Under the pieces are notes generated by a model. The model did no database searches. It worked only from the letters and a program-made list of their open reading frames with translations, and was not told where the DNA came from. Positions 14,993 to 22,596 of a stretch of 54,529 nt of DNA are shown one piece after another (position 1 is the stretch's first letter; every line of letters starts with the position of its first letter). Position numbers and translations under genes: made by a program. Source of the stretch: an uncultured Monoglobus sp. (GTDB taxonomy: Bacteria > Bacillota > Clostridia > Monoglobales > Monoglobaceae); NCBI GenBank assembly GCA_947585115.1, contig CANPWW010000006.1, positions 1 to 54,529 on the forward strand, given 5' to 3'.

Positions 14993-17938
14993 ATGAGAAG
15001 AGCAATTTCACTTATACTGTGCGCGGCGCTGTGCCTGACGCTCTGCGCCTATAATATCCACGGAGAAAACGCCGTTTCGGCGGCGACAGACGGAAATTTT
15101 CCCGCTTTTCCCGGAGCGGAAGGCGGCGGAATGTACACCACCGGCGCCAGAGCCGCGACAAAGCCCGAGATTTTTCATGTGAAAAATCTGGATGACAGCG
15201 GCGACGGTTCGCTGCGCGACGCGGTTTCGCAAAGCAACAGAATAATTGTGTTTGACGTGGCGGGAATAATTAAGCTTGAAACGCCAATCGAATTAAAAAG
15301 CGGTAATCTGACAATTTTGGGTCAAACCGCGCCGGGCGACGGCATTTGTATCTCCGGTGCGCCCACCTATGTGAAGGCGAGCAATATAATCGTGCGCTAT
15401 CTGAGATTCAGAATGGGCGTTCATGATTACGCCGCCAAGCAATACGACGAGGACACTTTCACCGACGGAAAGAATCAGGATCACGTTATAGTCGACCATT
15501 GCAGCATGAGTTGGTCGAATGATGAGTGCTGCTCGCTGTATGCCATAAAGGATTCAACCGTTCAGTGGTGCCTGCTTACCGAGCCTCTGAATAAATCCAT
15601 TCATGATGAGGGAAAAGGAGTTGAGGAGCACGGTTACGGCGGACTTTGGGGCGGTGTGAACATGACATATCACCACAATTTTATATCAAACGCCAAGAGT
15701 CGTTTCCCCAGAGTCGCGACGAGCGCTACAACATCGTCTTATAAAAATCAAGATGACAAATTAAGTCTGCTCGATGTGCGAAATAACGTTTTCTATAATT
15801 GGCGCGACAATGCGTCATATGGCGGCGAGAATATGGTCAGGGTAAATCTTGTCAATAATTATTACAAGGAAGGCCCTGCCAGCAACAGTATACAAAGATT
15901 TTATCAGTTTACGCCGTCTAAAAAGGGGATCACTATGGGTTGGTCAACCGATCTTGCCATAGACGGAAATTTTTATGACGCAAAAACTCCGAATTCAAAA
16001 GTTGATAAAATTAACGCCGATAATACAGTAGAGACAGCGTATAAGCTCGAAGACGGCGTTACAAAATACAGCGTTAAAAAGTACGACAAAGACGAGCCGG
16101 GAACCGAGACCAATCACACTCAGTATATTCATGATTATCCCATAAATACTCAGTCCGCCAAAGAGGCGTATGAGTTGGTGCTAGACAATGTCGGAGCAAG
16201 TCTGAAACGTGACTATGTGGATGAACTCGCAATTAAAGACGCGCGTGCTGGAACTGCCAGCAGAGGCAATGATGGAATAATTAATTATGAAGATTGGGTT
16301 AAATTTGATGAAATTGTTTACGAGGGAACCAAAGCGAAAGATTCGGACAACGACGGTATGCCCGATGCTTATGAAGAGCAGGTCGGTCTTGATAAAAACG
16401 ACGCTTCCGATGCGCTTGAGAAGGATTCGGAAGATAAATATTTTAATATTGAGGCGTATGCCAACTGGCTGGTTGAGGGCAATGTGATACCGACGCCCAC
16501 GCCGGATCCGAACGCCACTCCCACACCGACGCCAACGGCCACGCCTGTTCCCACCGCAACTCCGGCGCCCGTCCACAATATCTCGATAGCCGATAATATA
16601 GAAAACGGCTCGATCGAGATAAACGGAACTTCGAGCCGAGAGCTTACATGGTCGGCTAAGGATCATCAAAGTGAGATCGGCGGCGCGAAAACTTTTAATT
16701 TAAACGGAGTTGACGCAAGCGGCGGCACGCTCGATATATACGATTCCAAAACCACGACCGAAACCTATGAGGGCTCGGTAATTGCCAGAGCCGATCAAGG
16801 CGAAAACCCGAATGTGAGCGGAAAGCCGTTTGCGGACAATGAAAAGCCCTCCGGCTCGGTGTTTATGGTTTGTCCCGCAAGCGACGGCAAACTTGTTATG
16901 GAATACTATGTCTACGGCGGCAGCGCCAGAACGGTGCATATTTACGATAACTCCGCAAATAAAGATCTCGAGACTGTGAGCCGCAGTGAAAGAGGCATAT
17001 ACACATTTGAGGGAGAATGCAAGGCCGGCAATAAGTATTATTTGTGGATCGAAGGCTCAAAGCTGGGGCTCAAGAGCGTGACGGTGACGGGCGGCGGGAT
17101 CGCCGCGAGAACGGGTGAGACGGTGAATGTCAGGACCCTGCCCGACGAGGGATTCAGGGCCGAAGCCGTGAATGTCACGCCGGAAACGCTGGTTACAAAT
17201 ATCAGCGAAAACAACTACAGCTTTGTTATGCCGAACAGCGATGTCACGGTCGGGGCAAGCTTTGTAAGCGCGGACACGCCCACCGAGGCGCCTTCGCCCA
17301 CGCCCACGCCGACAGCGTCACCGACGGCAACACCGACAGCGACGCCGACCGCGACGCCTACTGCAACGGCGGATCAGACGCCGTCTCCGACCCCGACGGG
17401 AACGCCGATTGTGACCGACGGGCCCGAGCCGACATTTACGCCCGCGCCTACGGCAACACCCGCAGCGTCGCCTACGGCAGCTCCGATCCCGACCACGTCA
17501 CCCACGGCAATACCGGTTGTGACCGAAAGTCCGGACGCCACTCTGCCGCCCGCGCTTATGCCGACCGTATCGCCCGCGGCGGATCCTACCGAAACGCCGA
17601 CCGAAACTGCTGAGCCGACAGCGGCTCCGACAATGACTGCGGAGCCGACCGAAAAACCGACGCCCGAATATCTCTATGAGATCAACGGTTATGATTTTGT
17701 TGGCGGAAAAATCAATATAGATCTGAAATATAACGGCGGCGGAGCGGACAAGGCGAAGCTGATAATCGCGTCATATTCCGAAAGCGGGTTTGTGACGGGC
17801 GTTAAAATGTTTGACATAACGGGCGATGATTTATCGGCGGTCGACTATAATGATCCCTCAAGCGGAAGGATAACGATCTTCATCTGGGATCCGAACACCA
17901 TGGAGCCTCTTGCCAAGGCATTTGGGCGCAGGTACTAG
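14993..17938 (+). CDS. Secreted PL1-type pectate lyase, multidomain (second copy)
   Basis: A 981-residue paralogue of the preceding gene, 18 bp downstream and surely co-transcribed. Same order: signal peptide, PL1 beta-helix (FPGAEGGGMYTTGARA, VDHCSMSWSNDE, SRFPRV), TSP3-like strip DSDNDGMPDAYEE, linker (498-525), CBM-like domain (527-700), InlB-like repeat, second linker, shared C-terminal module ending in IFIWDPNTMEPL. The second linker is about 130 residues of Pro/Thr/Ala-rich repeats against ~30 in copy 1. The catalytic part between about 15700 and 16450 is visibly richer in A+T than copy 1, so the pair is not a recent duplication. ATG follows GGAGGAG. The two enzymes may differ in preferred pectin region. 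Confidence 0.9.
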   Translation: MRRAISLILCAALCLTLCAYNIHGENAVSAATDGNFPAFPGAEGGGMYTTGARAATKPEIFHVKNLDDSGDGSLRDAVSQSNRIIVFDVAGIIKLETPIELKSGNLTILGQTAPGDGICISGAPTYVKASNIIVRYLRFRMGVHDYAAKQYDEDTFTDGKNQDHVIVDHCSMSWSNDECCSLYAIKDSTVQWCLLTEPLNKSIHDEGKGVEEHGYGGLWGGVNMTYHHNFISNAKSRFPRVATSATTSSYKNQDDKLSLLDVRNNVFYNWRDNASYGGENMVRVNLVNNYYKEGPASNSIQRFYQFTPSKKGITMGWSTDLAIDGNFYDAKTPNSKVDKINADNTVETAYKLEDGVTKYSVKKYDKDEPGTETNHTQYIHDYPINTQSAKEAYELVLDNVGASLKRDYVDELAIKDARAGTASRGNDGIINYEDWVKFDEIVYEGTKAKDSDNDGMPDAYEEQVGLDKNDASDALEKDSEDKYFNIEAYANWLVEGNVIPTPTPDPNATPTPTPTATPVPTATPAPVHNISIADNIENGSIEINGTSSRELTWSAKDHQSEIGGAKTFNLNGVDASGGTLDIYDSKTTTETYEGSVIARADQGENPNVSGKPFADNEKPSGSVFMVCPASDGKLVMEYYVYGGSARTVHIYDNSANKDLETVSRSERGIYTFEGECKAGNKYYLWIEGSKLGLKSVTVTGGGIAARTGETVNVRTLPDEGFRAEAVNVTPETLVTNISENNYSFVMPNSDVTVGASFVSADTPTEAPSPTPTPTASPTATPTATPTATPTATADQTPSPTPTGTPIVTDGPEPTFTPAPTATPAASPTAAPIPTTSPTAIPVVTESPDATLPPALMPTVSPAADPTETPTETAEPTAAPTMTAEPTEKPTPEYLYEINGYDFVGGKINIDLKYNGGGADKAKLIIASYSESGFVTGVKMFDITGDDLSAVDYNDPSSGRITIFIWDPNTMEPLAKAFGRRY

Positions 17939-17963
17939 GGAGTAGGAATTAGGAACTAGGGAA
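17939..17963. repeat. Short ACTAGGGA-like direct repeats flanking palindromic element A
   Basis: Variants of TAGGRAYTAGG are strung together here and again at 18075-18107, directly before and after element A. A similar string flanks element B at 26361-26395 on the other strand. They look like part of the element's margins. Confidence 0.5.
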
Positions 17964-17964
17964 T

Positions 17965-18070
17965 CCCCCCTCAGCCGCCGTTGGCGGCAGCTCCCCCGAG
18001 GGGGCGCCTATTTTAAGCCTCCTCCCGGGAGGAGGTGGATTTTCGCCAAGGGCGAAAAGACGGAGGTGGG
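17965..18070 (+). repeat. Dispersed palindromic element, copy A
   Basis: A ~106-bp block made of nested palindromes: GCCGCCGTTGGCGGC, CTCCCCCGAGGGGGCG, CCTCCTCCCGGGAGGAGG and TTTTCGCCAAGGGCGAAAA, ending CGGAGGTGGG. The reverse complement of 26254-26361 matches it nearly base for base, in the same order of modules. It does not code for protein. It sits between the pectate lyase operon and the OPT promoter. Confidence 0.8.
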
Positions 18071-18335
18071 AACATAGGTACTAGGGATTAGGTACTAGGG
18101 ACTAGGAACCCCTCTCAGTCGCCTTCGGCGCATGTCCGCTCACGTTAATGATTTGTGGCCTCGTTTATATGCGCTGTCGAAATACAATTGTGCCACGAAC
18201 CCGCTTCGCGGCTCCGGCCGCAGCCAGCATTAAGGAAGCTCTTGGTCAAAATTGCAAGCAATTTTGAAAGATAGCTTTGAACCCGCAAGCAAGCTTGCTG
18301 ATTATCCCCAAGGGGCGAGCCTGATTTTTTAAAAT
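18071..18335. other. Non-coding stretch with further palindromes
   Basis: No gene is seen. The stretch holds a partial echo of the element (CCCCTCTCAGTCGCCTTCGGCG), small hairpins (CCGCTTCGCGG; GGCTCCGGCCGCAGCC), the perfect palindrome CAAAATTG-CAAG-CAATTTTG (18247-18266) and GCAAGCAAGCTTGC. It looks like decayed dispersed repeats. Confidence 0.45.
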
Positions 18336-18363
18336 AACCCCCAAATTTTTGGGGGTTTTGTTA
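18336..18363 (+). terminator. Intrinsic terminator upstream of the OPT promoter
   Basis: AACCCCCAAA and TTTGGGGGTT form a 10-bp stem with a 2-base gap at the apex, then TTG-TTATTG. It isolates the OPT operon from upstream transcription. Confidence 0.65.
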
Positions 18364-18372
18364 TTGTAGACG

Positions 18373-18401
18373 TTGACTTTTGACAAATTTTGTGTTAAAA
18401 T
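18373..18401 (+). promoter_or_regulatory. Promoter of the OPT transporter operon
   Basis: TTGACT and TAAAAT are 17 bp apart; an overlapping TTGACA with a 15-bp spacer to TATAAA is an alternative. The gene starts ~45 bp downstream. Confidence 0.65.
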
Positions 18402-18451
18402 ATAAAAGACAATTGTATACTTTACTAAAAAATAGAAAGGAGTAGTTAAAA

Positions 18452-20332
18452 GTGGAGGACAAAAAGTCAACATTCAAACCCTATATTCCCGCCGATAAAA
18501 TCGTGCCGGAATTTACGGTCACATCTATTGTGCTGGGCATTATCCTCGCGGTAGTGTTCGGCGCGGCTAACGCTTATCTCGGCCTTCGCGTGGGTATGAC
18601 GGTTTCGGCTTCGATCCCCGCGGCGGTTATCTCGATGGGTATTATCAGACTTATTCTCAGAAAGAATTCCATTCTTGAGAACAATATGGTACAGACCATC
18701 GGTTCCGCCGGCGAATCACTGGCCGCGGGCGCGATATTCACCCTGCCCGCTCTGTTCATGTGGGCCGCGGAGGACAGCTCGGTAGCGACGCCCTCGTTCC
18801 TGATGATCACGTTCATCGCGATCTGCGGCGGCGTTCTGGGCGTTCTGTTCATGATCCCCCTGCGCACCGCGCTGATCGTTGAGGAGCACGGAGTTCTGCC
18901 CTTCCCCGAGGGCACGGCCTGCTCCGAGGTTCTGCTCGCCGGCGAGGAAGGCGGCGACAAATCCAAGCTGGTATTCTCGGGTCTGGGAATCGCGGCGGTC
19001 TACAAGTTTATCGCCGACGGTCTCTGCCTGTTCCCCAGCGAGGTTGATTGGTCGATCAAGGCGTATCCCGGTTCTGGCATAGGAATGGACGTTCTGCCCG
19101 CTCTGGTCGGCGTCGGCTACATATGCGGAGCGAGAGTTTCGTCATACATGCTCGGCGGCGCCGTTTTGGGCTGGTTCGTTATCATGCCGATGCTGGTGCT
19201 TGTGGGAGGCGACGCGGTCATGTATCCCGCCGAGGCTCCGTTCAATCAGCTTGACACCTGGGACCTTTGGGGCAGCTTTGTGCGGTACATAGGCGCCGGA
19301 GCCGTGGCCGCCGGAGGCATACTGAGCCTAATCAAGTCGCTGCCTCTGATAGTATCGACATTCGCAAAGGCCATGAAGGGCTTCGGCCACAGCGGCGGCG
19401 TGTCGCGTACCGAGCGCACCATATCTCTTCCGGTCGCCATGATAGGCGCGCTGGTTATCGCGATCCTGCTCTGGCTCATCCCAAGCGTTCCGATCAGCCT
19501 GCTGGCAGCCGTTATAGTTGTTGTGTTCGGTTTCTTCTTCGCCACCGTTTCATCTCGTATGGTTGGTCTGGTAGGCTCGTCAAACAACCCGGTTTCGGGT
19601 ATGGCGATCGCCACGCTGCTGATCTCAACGGTGCTGCTTAAAGCCACGGGCAACACGGGCATAGGCGGCATGACGACCGCGATATGCATAGGTACTGTAA
19701 TCTGTATCGTAGCCGCTATGGCGGGCGACACTTCTCAGGACCTCAAGACCGGTTACATAGTCGGCGCGACGCCGTTCTATCAGCAGATAGGCGAGCTCAT
19801 CGGCGCCGTTGCGGCGGGTCTTGCCATCGCGGGCGTTCTGTATCTGCTCAACGCCGCATGGAGCTACGGTTCGTCTCAGATCCCCGCGCCTCAGGCGACT
19901 TTGATGAAGATGGTCGTTGAGGGAGTTATGGGCGGCAACCTGCCCTGGGGCCTGGTATTCACGGGCGTGTTTATCGCTATCGCCGTTGAGATCGTGGGTA
20001 TTCCCGTTCTTCCGTTCGCGATCGGCCTCTATCTGCCGATACATCTGTCCACGCCTATCATGGTGGGCGGTCTTATCCGTCTCTGGGCCGAGAAGCGCAA
20101 GTGCAAGAGCGAGGAGCGCCGCAACGAGATCATCAACGACGGTGTTCTGTTCTCGTCCGGTATGATCGCCGGCGAGGGCCTTGTCGGAATACTGCTCGCG
20201 GTATTCGCGGTCGTAGGTCTTGACCTCGACATGGGCGGTATCCTCGGCAATTGGGGAGGCCTCGCGTTCTTTATCGTGCTCTGCGCGATCATGATAAAGT
20301 TCATGTTCGGATTCAAGAAGAAAGCTAAATAA
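18452..20332 (+). CDS. OPT-family oligopeptide transporter
   Basis: A 626-residue polytopic membrane protein (about 14-16 membrane segments). Family motifs are clear: LGLRVGMTVSASIPAAVISMG near the N-terminus, NNMVQTIGSAGESLAAG, LPFPEGTACSEVL and MAGDTSQDLKTGYIVGATPFYQQ. OPT transporters take up small peptides (or metal chelates in the YSL branch) by ion coupling. The dipeptidase three genes downstream points to peptides. The start is GTG 18452, 9 bp after AAAGGAG. It leads a four-gene operon with 2-bp spacing to the next gene. Confidence 0.93.
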   Translation: MEDKKSTFKPYIPADKIVPEFTVTSIVLGIILAVVFGAANAYLGLRVGMTVSASIPAAVISMGIIRLILRKNSILENNMVQTIGSAGESLAAGAIFTLPALFMWAAEDSSVATPSFLMITFIAICGGVLGVLFMIPLRTALIVEEHGVLPFPEGTACSEVLLAGEEGGDKSKLVFSGLGIAAVYKFIADGLCLFPSEVDWSIKAYPGSGIGMDVLPALVGVGYICGARVSSYMLGGAVLGWFVIMPMLVLVGGDAVMYPAEAPFNQLDTWDLWGSFVRYIGAGAVAAGGILSLIKSLPLIVSTFAKAMKGFGHSGGVSRTERTISLPVAMIGALVIAILLWLIPSVPISLLAAVIVVVFGFFFATVSSRMVGLVGSSNNPVSGMAIATLLISTVLLKATGNTGIGGMTTAICIGTVICIVAAMAGDTSQDLKTGYIVGATPFYQQIGELIGAVAAGLAIAGVLYLLNAAWSYGSSQIPAPQATLMKMVVEGVMGGNLPWGLVFTGVFIAIAVEIVGIPVLPFAIGLYLPIHLSTPIMVGGLIRLWAEKRKCKSEERRNEIINDGVLFSSGMIAGEGLVGILLAVFAVVGLDLDMGGILGNWGGLAFFIVLCAIMIKFMFGFKKKAK

Positions 20333-20334
20333 TT

Positions 20335-20709
20335 ATGGCAAAAAAGAAAAAGGTATCAGCTAATTATTTTGACAGTGTGCCGGTCCGCAGCGCGGACCGG
20401 CCCTGGCGCGTGAAGGACGACGGTATGGTCGAAGTGGATATGGAGAACAAGGGCTTTTATCACAGCATAGCCCAAAAGCTTTTCAAAAAGCCCAGAATCA
20501 GCCATATCGCGCTGGATAAGCACGGCAGCGCCGTCTGGAAAAGCATCGACGGCGCAAACACCGTTATGGACATAATCCGGGTGATGGAGCGCGAGTTCCC
20601 GAAAGAGAAAGACCGTATGCTCGATAGAGTGGTGACGTATCTCGCGACTCTTCAGACAAACGGCTTTATAACCATGCGCGGCGCCAAAAAGAAAGGGAAA
20701 AAATCATGA
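20335..20709 (+). CDS. PqqD-like (RiPP recognition element) protein
   Basis: A 124-residue soluble protein. The central ISHIALDKHGSAVWKSIDGANTVMDIIRVMEREFP is the PqqD pattern (hydrophobic-N/D-x-x-G-x-x-x-W, then a helix with T-V-x-x-I). PqqD domains bind leader peptides of ribosomally made peptides. Here no radical-SAM or precursor gene is adjacent; it is squeezed between a peptide transporter and a small membrane protein and overlaps the latter by 4 bp. Its job may be to bind imported or cytosolic peptides; that is inference. The ends are Lys-rich. Confidence 0.78.
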   Translation: MAKKKKVSANYFDSVPVRSADRPWRVKDDGMVEVDMENKGFYHSIAQKLFKKPRISHIALDKHGSAVWKSIDGANTVMDIIRVMEREFPKEKDRMLDRVVTYLATLQTNGFITMRGAKKKGKKS

Positions 20710-21059
20710 GGTTTTTGATCGCGGGATTCGGAATTCTTTTGTTCGCGGCGGCCACGGCGATACTTGTGGTCTGGGGCATGCGCAAATCGTATTTTCAGCG
20801 CGAGAACCTTTCGAGGATGTTGTTTTCCAAAGCCGCCGACAAGGTGATGCGGTACCTTAAAACTCACGACACGATCTCCGCGTCTCAGATGCGGAAGGTG
20901 GTCGACGGCACCGAGGTCTCGGAGGCGTTCAGCCGGAACCGCGCGGTCGTTCAGGGCGACAAGGAATTCACGGCGCGGCTTATCGAATTGATGCAAAACG
21001 ACGGCAAGATCGAGCCTGTGGAGCCCGGAAAGTCCGTCTACCGCAAAAAACAAAAATAA
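20706..21059 (+). CDS. Small single-pass membrane protein, winged-helix-like tail, unknown
   Basis: 117 residues: one N-terminal membrane helix (about 3-24), then a basic soluble part whose helices (KAADKVMRYLKTHDTISASQMRKVVDG ... ARLIELMQNDGKIEPV) look like a small winged-helix fold. The ATG overlaps the preceding stop by 4 bp (ATGA), so translation is coupled. Not recognised as a named family; its operon ties it to the OPT transporter and the PqqD-like protein. Confidence 0.7.
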   Translation: MRFLIAGFGILLFAAATAILVVWGMRKSYFQRENLSRMLFSKAADKVMRYLKTHDTISASQMRKVVDGTEVSEAFSRNRAVVQGDKEFTARLIELMQNDGKIEPVEPGKSVYRKKQK

Positions 21060-21076
21060 ATTAAGAGGTGAATAAA

Positions 21077-22525
21077 ATGCCGGTATTATCGGGAATCGAG
21101 CCGACAAAAGTGTTTAAGTATTTCGAGGAGATCTGCGCCATTCCCCACGGCTCGGGAAACACAAAGCAAATCAGCGACTACTGCGCGGGTTTCGCCAAGG
21201 AGCGCGGCCTCGGATACATTCAGGACGCAACGAATAACGTTGTGATCTTCAAAGACGGCACCGAGGGATACGAGAGCTCGGCGCCCGTCATGATACAGGG
21301 ACACCTTGACATGGTGTGCGAAAAAGAGGCGGACTGCGATATAGATTTTGAAAAAGACGGACTGCGGCTGAAGCTGGAGGATGGTGTTATATCTGCCGAG
21401 GGAACCACTTTGGGCGGCGACGACGGAATAGCCGTGGCGTTCGCGCTGGCTATATTAGACTCGAGCGACATTCCGCACCCTCCGCTTGAGGTCGTGCTCA
21501 CAGTCGATGAGGAGATAGGAATGTTCGGCGCGGCCGACCTTGACTGCTCTCCCCTCAAATCCCGTATCATGCTCAATCTTGATTCCGAGGATGAGGGCGT
21601 TCTGTTGGTGAGCTGCGCGGGCGGAGTCAGCGCGGATTGCAGACTGCCGCTGACCAGAACGATGGCAAGCGGCGCCGAGGCGGCGCTCAGGATCGACGGC
21701 CTCACGGGCGGACATTCGGGCGTTGAGATAAACAAGGAGCGCGCCAACGCCAACCGCCTTATGGGCAGGGCTCTCAATGAGCTTTGCGGCGTTTTGGAAT
21801 ACGATATAATCTCGGTGGACGGCGGCCTTAAAGACAACGCCATACCGAGAGCGTCCGAGGCAAAGCTGATCGTGGGGGCCGACGGCGTTTCCGAGCTGAA
21901 GGCTTTCGCAGAGAAATGGGACAAGATATTTAAGAGCGAGTACCACCTGTCCGATCCCGAGCTTTCGTTAACCGTTGAGATCGGCGGCGAGGGCTCCCGC
22001 AAGGCGCTCAGCAAGGATTCAAAATGCAGGCTGATCTCGGCGCTGGTCAACATGCCGGGCGGTATTCAGCGCATGAGCCTTGACATTCCGGGTCTGGTGC
22101 AGACCTCGCTCAACATGGGCGTGCTTGAGACCACCGACGGCGAGGCGATAATGCGCTTCGCGGTACGCAGCAGTCTGGGCAGCGAGAAAGAAGAGCTGGT
22201 TGGACGGCTCAAGAACCTGACCGATCTGCTGGGCGGCACGGTCGAGCTTATAGGCGACTATCCGGCCTGGGAATACAAGCAGGATTCAAAGCTGCGCGTT
22301 CTTATGGTTGATATTTTCAAAGAGCAGTACGGCAGAGAGCCGAAGGTCGAGGCGCTCCACGCGGGCGTTGAGTGCGGTTTGTTTGCCGGAAAGCTGCCGG
22401 GTCTGGACTGCGTTTCGATGGGCCCCGACATGAAGGATATCCACACTCCCAACGAGAGAATGGACGTCGATTCGGTGCAGAGAACGTGGAAATATGTCTT
22501 AGAGATATTAAAACGGCTTAAATAA
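21077..22525 (+). CDS. pepD: Aminoacyl-histidine dipeptidase (PepD, M20 family)
   Basis: A 482-residue cytoplasmic metallopeptidase that splits dipeptides. Di-zinc site motifs are present: IQGHLDMVCEK (His), TTLGGDDGIAVA (Asp bridge) and VDEEIGMFGA (catalytic Glu-Glu), with LHAGVECGLF and a C-terminal HTPNERM segment providing later ligands. IPHGSGNTKQI is a PepD hallmark. ATG 21077 is preferred to GTG 21068, which lies within the AGAGGTG ribosome binding site. As the last gene of the operon it would hydrolyse peptides brought in by the OPT transporter. Confidence 0.93.
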   Translation: MPVLSGIEPTKVFKYFEEICAIPHGSGNTKQISDYCAGFAKERGLGYIQDATNNVVIFKDGTEGYESSAPVMIQGHLDMVCEKEADCDIDFEKDGLRLKLEDGVISAEGTTLGGDDGIAVAFALAILDSSDIPHPPLEVVLTVDEEIGMFGAADLDCSPLKSRIMLNLDSEDEGVLLVSCAGGVSADCRLPLTRTMASGAEAALRIDGLTGGHSGVEINKERANANRLMGRALNELCGVLEYDIISVDGGLKDNAIPRASEAKLIVGADGVSELKAFAEKWDKIFKSEYHLSDPELSLTVEIGGEGSRKALSKDSKCRLISALVNMPGGIQRMSLDIPGLVQTSLNMGVLETTDGEAIMRFAVRSSLGSEKEELVGRLKNLTDLLGGTVELIGDYPAWEYKQDSKLRVLMVDIFKEQYGREPKVEALHAGVECGLFAGKLPGLDCVSMGPDMKDIHTPNERMDVDSVQRTWKYVLEILKRLK

Positions 22526-22536
22526 GAATTATATAT

Positions 22537-22574
22537 AAAAACGGTTGGGCGGTTAAAAGCTCAGCCGTTTTTAT
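22537..22574. terminator. Bidirectional terminator between convergent operons
   Basis: AAAAACGGTTGGGC pairs with GCTCAGCCGTTTTT (14 bp, two G-U pairs) around an 8-nt loop; T-runs are present on both strands. Confidence 0.85.
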
Positions 22575-22596
22575 AAAATTTTATATTATAGAGGGT

